Position numbers and translations under genes: made by a program. Positions 5,870-10,686 of a stretch of 10,686 bases of DNA are shown piece after piece; position 1 is the stretch's first letter; every line of letters starts with the position of its first letter. This DNA comes from an uncultured Polymorphobacter sp. (GTDB taxonomy: Bacteria; Pseudomonadota; Alphaproteobacteria; Sphingomonadales; Sphingomonadaceae). Under the pieces are notes generated by a model. That model did no database searches. It saw only the letters and a program-made list of their open reading frames with translations, and was not told where the DNA came from. The stretch spans positions 1 to 10,686 of the forward strand of contig CALMPZ010000033.1 of NCBI GenBank assembly GCA_937871645.1, written 5' to 3'.

Positions 5870-8526
5870 TGCCGGGTGAACAGTGCCGGATACCAACGCC
5901 CGTTCGTCGATTCGGCAAACACCCGCTCGCCGCTCAGCCGCCCGAGCCGGAAATAGCTTTCCCACTGCGCCTCGTCGAAGAACTGGTCGATCGTCGGCTG
6001 GTTGGGGAAAACCGGGTTGCGGTAGTGATAGCTCAGCACGTCGAGCGGCACGCTGCCCGCCAGCCGCGGCTTGACCACCACCAGCGTCCCGCCGCTGCCG
6101 TCCTGATAGGTGACGCGCGCCAGCATCGCCACCGCGCTGTTCGCCGCATCATCTTCGCTGGCGAGCTTGGGCAGCGCGCGGAAGGCGCAGCGCAGCGCCT
6201 TGTCATGGCCGAGCACCGCGTCGAGCCCGGCGTCGTCCTCGAAGACGATCTCGGCGCCGAAATCGACACGCGCCTTGCGCACCAGATTGGCGAGGTCGTC
6301 GAAAATCCGCGCGCTGTCCTCGCCATTGTCGGACACCACGATGAACGGCAGCTTGCGGCGGATCAGTTCATAGACTGCGGTGTTTTCGAAATGCCCGCCG
6401 TCGGTCAGATACCAGCGCTGGCGGTCCGAGCCGTGGAAGGTGCCGGTGAATTCGCCGAGCAGGTAGATCTGGATGACCCATGGCTTGTGCGCGACGAACG
6501 CCTGCCAGCCGGCGACGGCGTAGCGCGGCCATTTGTGCCATTCGGCGAGCAGCTTGCCCGGCCTTTCGAGCGCCTTGGTGATGATTTCGCCCGGCGGGTT
6601 GCGCGACCGGTTCCACCAATAACCGAGCCGAATGTTCGCCAGCCCCGCGAGCATCGCCATGCCGATACTGGTCTGCGCGCCGAGCCCGGTCGAAAACGCT
6701 GCGCCCGAAATCGCCACCCACGCCGACATCGGGATCGGTTCGCCCGGCGGCTTGGCGGGAAAGCCGGCGTCGAGCGCGGCGAGCGCCGCCGTCTCGGCGG
6801 GCGAAGCGTATTCGGGCGGGGTGATCTGGATGCGCTGCAACCGGTCATAGGTGCCGCGCGTGGTAATGATGCCCGCCGGCGACAGCACGAGGTTGCGGCC
6901 GTGGCGTTCGCGCTGGACGAGGTTCGAGCCTTCGCTTTGGGTTTCGTTGAGCGTGATGTTGATCAGGTGCAACGGCGCCGCATCGCCGCCGTAATAGTCG
7001 CTGATGCGGATTTCATCGTCGCGCTCGGCCTTGTCGACGCCCATTTCGCGGCCGTCAAATCGGTTGCGGTTGGTCGCCCCGAGGTAGGCGCGCCGTAGCC
7101 GCGCGGCATAAAAGGTCGACAGCGACGACAGGTTGAGGAACGCCGCGACATAGCCGAGCAGCACGTTGAGCAGCAGCATCAGCCCGATCAGCCACAACAG
7201 CCCGTCGCGCCCCTTCGGCAGCCCCGGCAGCGCGCCGTCATACACCCGCCACGCCACCGCATAGGCGGCAATTGTCCAGAACAGCGCGACGAACAGCACC
7301 AGCAGCACCGCAACCAGCATTGTCGCGGCCTTGAGCCCCATCGCCTTGATACGGTCGATCCACGACTTGGGATCGACCGGCCCGACCTGCTTGAGCAGCC
7401 AGCGCGCCACCGGCACCAGCACCACGGCCACGAACGGCGAAAGCTTGATGGCATCGCCGGTCGGCGAGTCCCAGCCTTCGATAGCGGTCGATTGATAGAA
7501 CATCTGCCACAGCCCGATGGCGACGGTGTCGATCATGCCGATGGCAAGCAGCACCAGCCCCCAGCGCACGAACATCGCCTGCCGCGCCGTCAGGTCCTGC
7601 CGCACCAGGTCCCAGGCGCGCGCCACTTCGAAATTCATCCGCGGCCCCGGCGGCACGGTGCGCAGCCGCAAGAAGGCGAAATACCCCCAGACCGCCAGCG
7701 CCAGCACGCCCATCACCATGATGCCCTGCGCCAGCCGCGGAGCGGGCTGGCCGTGGCTCCACACATACCAGGCCACCAGCACCACCAGCAGCGACCCGCC
7801 GATCGCCGGCCACGGCAGCGCCGCGCGGGTCATCGCCTCGCGCCGGGTCAGCCAGTATGACCAGCTGAAAACCACCGCCAGCCCCGCCGGCACCAGCGCC
7901 ATCACCACGAACGGGCTGAGCCACGCGGTTTCGAACAACGGCCACGCCCAGGCGTCGAGCGCCTGCACCGGTGCCAGCGTCGACGAGCTGAACGCCAGCC
8001 GCAGCGCCACCGCGACCAGCGCCAGCAGGAACAGCGCCGCGCCGATGACCAGCTGCACGCCGAACCAGTTGCGCACCAGCAAGGTCAGCGCATAGAGAAA
8101 ATCGCCCGCCCCGGTCGGCGCGAGATAGTTGCCCGAATCGCGCAGCCACGCGATCGACCGCCGCACCTGCATCTTGCCGAGCGGATCGGCGCCGTCGGCG
8201 ACCAGCCCTTCGAGCATGCCGGGCGCGCCATCGCGGCGCGCATACAGCCCGCCGATAAAGCTGCCGATATAGCTGCCGCCCGACACCGTCGACAGATAAT
8301 CGAAGCGGTGCAGCAGCCCGCGCCGCGACAATGTCCGCATCAGCCCAAGGCTGAAGGTCGCGCTGCGGATGCCGCCGCCCGACAGCGCCAGCGCCGCGAT
8401 ATCGGCATCGGGCGCGCGGGTATCGCCCTGGGCGGCACGGCGCCGGGCGATGCGCGCCAGTTCATAGGCGCGCAGCGCCGCGAGCTTTTCGGCTTCGGCC
8501 GGTTCGCGTTTGCTTGGCTTTGGCAT
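5863..8526 (-). CDS. Membrane-inserted patatin-like phospholipase
   Basis: An 887-residue patatin-domain lipid hydrolase, expected to use a Ser-Asp dyad to cleave acyl esters of phospholipids. The oxyanion loop LSGGGIRSATFSLG starts near residue 48. The nucleophile is S82 in STVSGGSYIGSF, and the Asp is D709 in LTDGGHFENTAVYELIRR, followed by FIVVSDNGED. The stretch between Ser and Asp contains about eight hydrophobic segments (roughly residues 156-179, 202-222, 241-256, 268-286, 319-342, 361-378, 399-427, 442-465) and a weaker pair near 600-635, so the enzyme is anchored in the inner membrane. The frame is open to a TTG at 8556, but the ATG at 8526 has AAGGGG five bases upstream and is preferred. 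It follows the DUF4126 gene by 26 bases and is probably in its operon. The gene is complete. The lipid substrate cannot be told from sequence. Confidence 0.9.
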   Translation of the reverse strand: MPKPSKREPAEAEKLAALRAYELARIARRRAAQGDTRAPDADIAALALSGGGIRSATFSLGLMRTLSRRGLLHRFDYLSTVSGGSYIGSFIGGLYARRDGAPGMLEGLVADGADPLGKMQVRRSIAWLRDSGNYLAPTGAGDFLYALTLLVRNWFGVQLVIGAALFLLALVAVALRLAFSSSTLAPVQALDAWAWPLFETAWLSPFVVMALVPAGLAVVFSWSYWLTRREAMTRAALPWPAIGGSLLVVLVAWYVWSHGQPAPRLAQGIMVMGVLALAVWGYFAFLRLRTVPPGPRMNFEVARAWDLVRQDLTARQAMFVRWGLVLLAIGMIDTVAIGLWQMFYQSTAIEGWDSPTGDAIKLSPFVAVVLVPVARWLLKQVGPVDPKSWIDRIKAMGLKAATMLVAVLLVLFVALFWTIAAYAVAWRVYDGALPGLPKGRDGLLWLIGLMLLLNVLLGYVAAFLNLSSLSTFYAARLRRAYLGATNRNRFDGREMGVDKAERDDEIRISDYYGGDAAPLHLINITLNETQSEGSNLVQRERHGRNLVLSPAGIITTRGTYDRLQRIQITPPEYASPAETAALAALDAGFPAKPPGEPIPMSAWVAISGAAFSTGLGAQTSIGMAMLAGLANIRLGYWWNRSRNPPGEIITKALERPGKLLAEWHKWPRYAVAGWQAFVAHKPWVIQIYLLGEFTGTFHGSDRQRWYLTDGGHFENTAVYELIRRKLPFIVVSDNGEDSARIFDDLANLVRKARVDFGAEIVFEDDAGLDAVLGHDKALRCAFRALPKLASEDDAANSAVAMLARVTYQDGSGGTLVVVKPRLAGSVPLDVLSYHYRNPVFPNQPTIDQFFDEAQWESYFRLGRLSGERVFAESTNGRWYPALFTRHY

Positions 8527-8531
8527 CCCCG

Positions 8532-8537
8532 CCCCTT
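8532..8537 (-). promoter_or_regulatory. Ribosome binding site fixing the patatin start
   Basis: Minus-strand AAGGGG, five bases before ATG 8526-8524. It favours this ATG over the in-frame TTG at 8556-8554, which would overlap the DUF4126 stop (TTGA) and add ten residues. Confidence 0.55.
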
Positions 8538-8552
8538 TTCTGGCCAGCGCGT

Positions 8553-9164
8553 TCAACCGCGCTTGCCGTCACCCCAATCGTTCCAGCGCTTCCACAGCGG
8601 TCGCAGTTTGCGCCAACTCCACCAGCCGAGCAACACCACCCCCGCCAGCAGCACCGCAGCGACCAGCGCCGCCTCCTGCGGGTGCGCGAGTACGACATAC
8701 AGCGCGGCGGCGGTGACGCCGTCCTCGGTCGTCGAGGTGACGATGTTACTCACCGGCTCGGGGCTGAGGTTGATCATCGCACGGCCGCCGGCCTTGGCGG
8801 CATGGCTGGCCAGCGCCGCGCCGCCGCCAAGCAGCAAGGTCACGATTTGCAGGCTGGTATTGCCGGGATCGACCACGGCGAGTGCCAGCAACGCGCCGCC
8901 AACGGGCCGCACCAGCGTGTGGATGGTGTCCCAGATGCTGTCGACCCAGGCGACCTTGTCGGCGAAGAATTCCGCCACCAGCCCGACCGCGGCCGCACCG
9001 ATGACCCACCAGCTCGCCAGCGCATCGAGACCGCGCAAATGTTCGGGCAGCGGCAGCACGCCGAATCGCATCGCCAGCCCGCAGGCAAAAACACAGGCGT
9101 ACAGCCGCCAGCCCGCCAGCAGACTCAGGCTGGTCGCTACACCGATGACTTCGACTGCCCCCAT
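8553..9164 (-). CDS. DUF4126 family membrane protein
   Basis: A 203-residue membrane protein of the DUF4126 family, function unknown. Family-type motifs are SLLAGWRLYACVFACGLAMR near the N-terminus, FFADKVAWVDSIWDTIHTLV (66-85), RPVGGALLALAV and ALASHAAKAGGRAMINLSPE. Hydrophobic segments lie at about residues 5-32, 51-67, 86-98, 104-122, 148-160 and 165-182. A basic, Trp-rich tail follows (WWSWRKLRPLWKRWNDWGDG) and probably faces the cytoplasm. The start at ATG 9164 is chosen because the family N-terminus begins there and GGGGAA lies about eight bases upstream; the frame stays open further but without family sequence. It is the first gene of a likely two-gene operon with the membrane patatin, which suggests a shared role at the membrane. 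That role is inference. Confidence 0.87.
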   Translation of the reverse strand: MGAVEVIGVATSLSLLAGWRLYACVFACGLAMRFGVLPLPEHLRGLDALASWWVIGAAAVGLVAEFFADKVAWVDSIWDTIHTLVRPVGGALLALAVVDPGNTSLQIVTLLLGGGAALASHAAKAGGRAMINLSPEPVSNIVTSTTEDGVTAAALYVVLAHPQEAALVAAVLLAGVVLLGWWSWRKLRPLWKRWNDWGDGKRG

Positions 9165-9189
9165 GTCGTGCTTCCCCGTTGCAGACAAA

Positions 9190-9218
9190 ATCATACGCGC
9201 GCTTGGCAAGTTCGCCAA
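9190..9218 (-). promoter_or_regulatory. Sigma-70-like promoter of the DUF4126-patatin operon
   Basis: On the minus strand, TTGGCG (9218-9213), a 17-base spacer and TATGAT (9195-9190) match the -35/-10 consensus at ideal spacing. They lie 26-54 bases upstream of the DUF4126 ATG, leaving room for its ribosome site. It is the best promoter match I could find in the window. Confidence 0.55.
9203..9218. promoter_or_regulatory. Imperfect palindrome overlapping the -35 box, candidate operator
   Basis: TTGGC, six bases, GCCAA form a 16-bp dyad in the 74-bp gap between the divergent DUF4126 and Nudix genes. One arm coincides with the minus-strand -35 hexamer. The other arm (TTGGCA) is in the right place to be a plus-strand -35 for the Nudix gene, but the matching -10 (CTAAGG, 9226-9231) is poor. 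A repressor bound here could control both directions. Confidence 0.35.
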
Positions 9219-9238
9219 CTGCGTCCTAAGGTGCGTCC

Positions 9239-10063
9239 ATGTCTGACCAGAAAAACGCCGCGCCCGCGTCTTCGAACGCCATCGCGCTCCCCGCCGCCAC
9301 CGTCGTCCTGCTGCGTGCAGGTTCGGAAGCCCCCGAAATCCTGCTCGTCGAGCGCGCCCGCAGCATGGGCTTTGCCGGTGGCATGTACGTCTTCCCCGGC
9401 GGCAAGGTCGATGACGGCGATCTCGCCATCGCGCGCAACCCGAAATGGACGCGCGGCTTCGAGGGGCTGTCCGACGCCGACGCCGCCGGCCGCGTCGCCT
9501 CGGCACGCGAGACGTTCGAGGAAGCCGGCGTCGTGCTGTCCGAAGGCCCGGCGCTCGACGACGCCACGCGCGCCGAATGGCGCCGCCGCCTCAACCTGGC
9601 GAACGACCACGACGAATCGAAGCGCTACGCCGAAATCCTCGAGGCCACCGGCCATGTGCTGTCGGCGGATGCGCTGCTGCCGTTTTCGCACTGGATCCCG
9701 CCGCTGGCGCACGGCGTCGCCAAGCGTTTCGACACGCTGTTCTACATCGCCCGGCTGCCCGACGGCGAAGTCATGACCCCCGACGGCCGCGAAGCCGTCA
9801 CCGCGCACTGGTCGACCGCCGCCGCCGCACTGGCGCGCGCCGATGCCGGGGAAATCGGCGTGATCTTCCCGACGCGCCGCAACCTCGAACGGCTGGCGCA
9901 ATATCCGACGGTCGAGGCACTGTGGAGCGCAACCGCAGCGCGCAAATTGCAGCTGATCCAGCCCGAAATCGTCAAGCGCGACGACGGCATGTTCCTGACC
10001 ATCCCGACCGGTGCCGACTATCCGATCACCGAGGAAAAGATGGAAAGCGCGATGCGCGGCTAA
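9239..10063 (+). CDS. NUDIX hydrolase, NUDT19-like split Nudix box
   Basis: A 274-residue Nudix-superfamily hydrolase, expected to cleave a nucleoside-diphosphate-linked compound in the cytoplasm. The Nudix box is recognisable but split: FPGGKVDDGD (52-61) gives the Gly start, about 28 extra residues intervene, and the catalytic helix RETFEEAGV (90-98) carries the metal-binding glutamates. The usual E of G-x5-E is not in place. This insertion and the segments FSHWIPP, KRFDTLFYIA and FPTRRNLERLA resemble the NUDT19/RP2 group, whose mammalian member hydrolyses CoA and acyl-CoA; that substrate is only a suggestion here. The ATG at 9239 has TAAGGTG just upstream. It is divergent from the DUF4126-patatin operon, so an acyl-CoA or lipid link is conceivable. 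It converges on manA. Confidence 0.9.
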   Translation: MSDQKNAAPASSNAIALPAATVVLLRAGSEAPEILLVERARSMGFAGGMYVFPGGKVDDGDLAIARNPKWTRGFEGLSDADAAGRVASARETFEEAGVVLSEGPALDDATRAEWRRRLNLANDHDESKRYAEILEATGHVLSADALLPFSHWIPPLAHGVAKRFDTLFYIARLPDGEVMTPDGREAVTAHWSTAAAALARADAGEIGVIFPTRRNLERLAQYPTVEALWSATAARKLQLIQPEIVKRDDGMFLTIPTGADYPITEEKMESAMRG

Positions 10064-10069
10064 CCCTAT

Positions 10070-10118
10070 CCCTCCCCCTTGCGGGGAGGGCGGCACAGCG
10101 AAGCTGAGCGGGGTGGGG
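10070..10118. terminator. GC-rich extragenic palindrome between convergent genes
   Basis: CCCTCCCC (10070-10077) and GGGGAGGG (10083-10090) make a perfect 8-bp stem with a 5-base loop. A second small dyad follows (CAGC-GAA-GCTG, 10096-10106), then GGGGTGGGG (10110-10118). It sits just after the Nudix stop, in the 78-bp gap before the manA stop. The stem works on either strand, so it may terminate both genes, although no T-run follows. The overall pattern resembles dispersed extragenic repeats I associate with sphingomonad genomes; only one copy is in this window. Confidence 0.55.
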
Positions 10119-10141
10119 CTACGGCTGAAAGCAGCGCAAGC

Positions 10142-10686
10142 CTAAGCCGTCGCCGGTGCCGCGACCTGCTGCCACGCGCCATCGTGCGCGCTGTCGCCGG
10201 GATAGGCGAGGACGATGTCGCTTTCGCCGTCGCACTGCCATTCGGCCGCAGCGGTGTGGATCCAGACTTCGCCCGCCATGAAGCGCGCGCCGTCGGCGGT
10301 GCCGTTGCCGTCGACCACCGCGGCCCAGACCGGGCGTTCATGGCTGGCGTCGATGCGTGCCGTGCCGTGCGCGCGGACGCGCTCGACGACAAAGCTCGGG
10401 CCTTCGACGAACGCCGTGCGGCGCCCGTCGAGCGCGCGCGGCAGCGTTGCCGGCTGCCAGACTTCGGGCAACGCCACCGCCAGCGCGGCATCGAGATGCA
10501 GCTCGCGCGGCACGCCGTAGTCGAGCCGGCCATAATCGTACAGCCGGTAGGTCAGGTCGAGGTTCTGCTGGACTTCGATCAGCACCAGCCCGGCACCGAT
10601 GGCGTGGATGGTGCCGGCCTGCGCCAGAATCACGTCGCCGGCGTTGACCGCGCGCGCCGCCAGCAGCGCCGCGATCGAGCCGTCGC
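10142..10686 (-). CDS. manA: Class I mannose-6-phosphate isomerase, 5' part outside window
   Basis: C-terminal 180 residues of a type I phosphomannose isomerase, a zinc enzyme that interconverts mannose 6-phosphate and fructose 6-phosphate and feeds GDP-mannose and surface polysaccharide synthesis. The visible part holds the core cupin signature GDVILAQAGTIHAIGAG, followed by LVLIEVQQNLDLTYRLYDYG and RELHLDAAL. The His of TIHAIG and the Glu of LIEVQQ are metal-site residues in the family. The reading frame runs off the right edge with no stop, so the start and perhaps 80-130 residues lie outside. The stop is TAG at 10144-10142. It converges with the Nudix gene. Nothing looks damaged. Confidence 0.88.
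   Translation of the reverse strand, partial: DGSIAALLAARAVNAGDVILAQAGTIHAIGAGLVLIEVQQNLDLTYRLYDYGRLDYGVPRELHLDAALAVALPEVWQPATLPRALDGRRTAFVEGPSFVVERVRAHGTARIDASHERPVWAAVVDGNGTADGARFMAGEVWIHTAAAEWQCDGESDIVLAYPGDSAHDGAWQQVAAPATA

Noticed and set aside
5869..7098. A 409-codon plus-strand frame opposite the patatin gene
   Set aside because: Arg/Ala/Val-rich antisense shadow typical of high-GC codon bias; the patatin motifs on the minus strand are clear.
5863..8526. Patatin as an anti-phage (CBASS CapV-like) effector
   Set aside because: No cyclic-nucleotide synthase or other defence gene is nearby, and the multi-pass membrane architecture differs from the small soluble CapV-type effectors.
9191..10096. 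A 301-codon minus-strand frame opposite the Nudix gene
   Set aside because: Low-complexity Gly/Arg/Asp composition, antisense to a clear Nudix hydrolase, and running through the intergenic palindrome.

Overview
The window is GC-rich bacterial DNA. Its gene content points to an alphaproteobacterium, most likely a sphingomonad. The pointers are an agmatine deiminase / DUF3147 / N-carbamoylputrescine amidase cluster, a calcium-binding RTX protein of the type I secretion kind, a membrane-embedded patatin next to a DUF4126 protein, and a GC-rich extragenic palindrome of a style I associate with that order. The placement comes from recognising families, not from a search. No tRNA, rRNA, CRISPR array, transposase or phage gene was found. 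Both ends cut through genes.

Left third (1-4715, all on the minus strand, so read right to left). An 874-residue secreted-type protein combines an N-terminal parallel beta-helix with calcium-binding RTX modules and an unusual acidic, then His-rich, tail. After a hairpin and a possible 25-codon ORF comes a tight three-gene putrescine operon: agmatine deiminase (aguA), a four-helix DUF3147 membrane protein, and N-carbamoylputrescine amidase (aguB, cut by the window start). The two enzymes convert agmatine to N-carbamoylputrescine and then to putrescine. The membrane protein between them has no known role in the pathway.

Middle (4716-5869). An AT-rich intergenic region of about 390 bp separates the RTX gene from a divergent acyltransferase-3 gene that has clearly decayed. 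It has lost much of its middle and changes reading frame at least three times. It is probably the relic of an enzyme that acylated a surface polysaccharide or glycolipid.

Right half (5863-10686). A two-gene minus-strand operon encodes a DUF4126 membrane protein and a large patatin-like phospholipase. The patatin's catalytic Ser and Asp are separated by a long insertion of about eight membrane segments. A good sigma-70-like promoter with an overlapping palindrome lies upstream, in the 74-bp gap shared with a divergent Nudix hydrolase gene (NUDT19-like split Nudix box). The Nudix gene converges on a class I mannose-6-phosphate isomerase (manA, 5' end outside the window) across a strong GC-rich palindrome that may terminate both.

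I see no obvious defence or biosynthetic system that is entirely new. The best candidates for new biology are the beta-helix/RTX protein with its extra C-terminal tail, the membrane-interrupted patatin with its DUF4126 partner, and the DUF3147 protein inside the agmatine operon.
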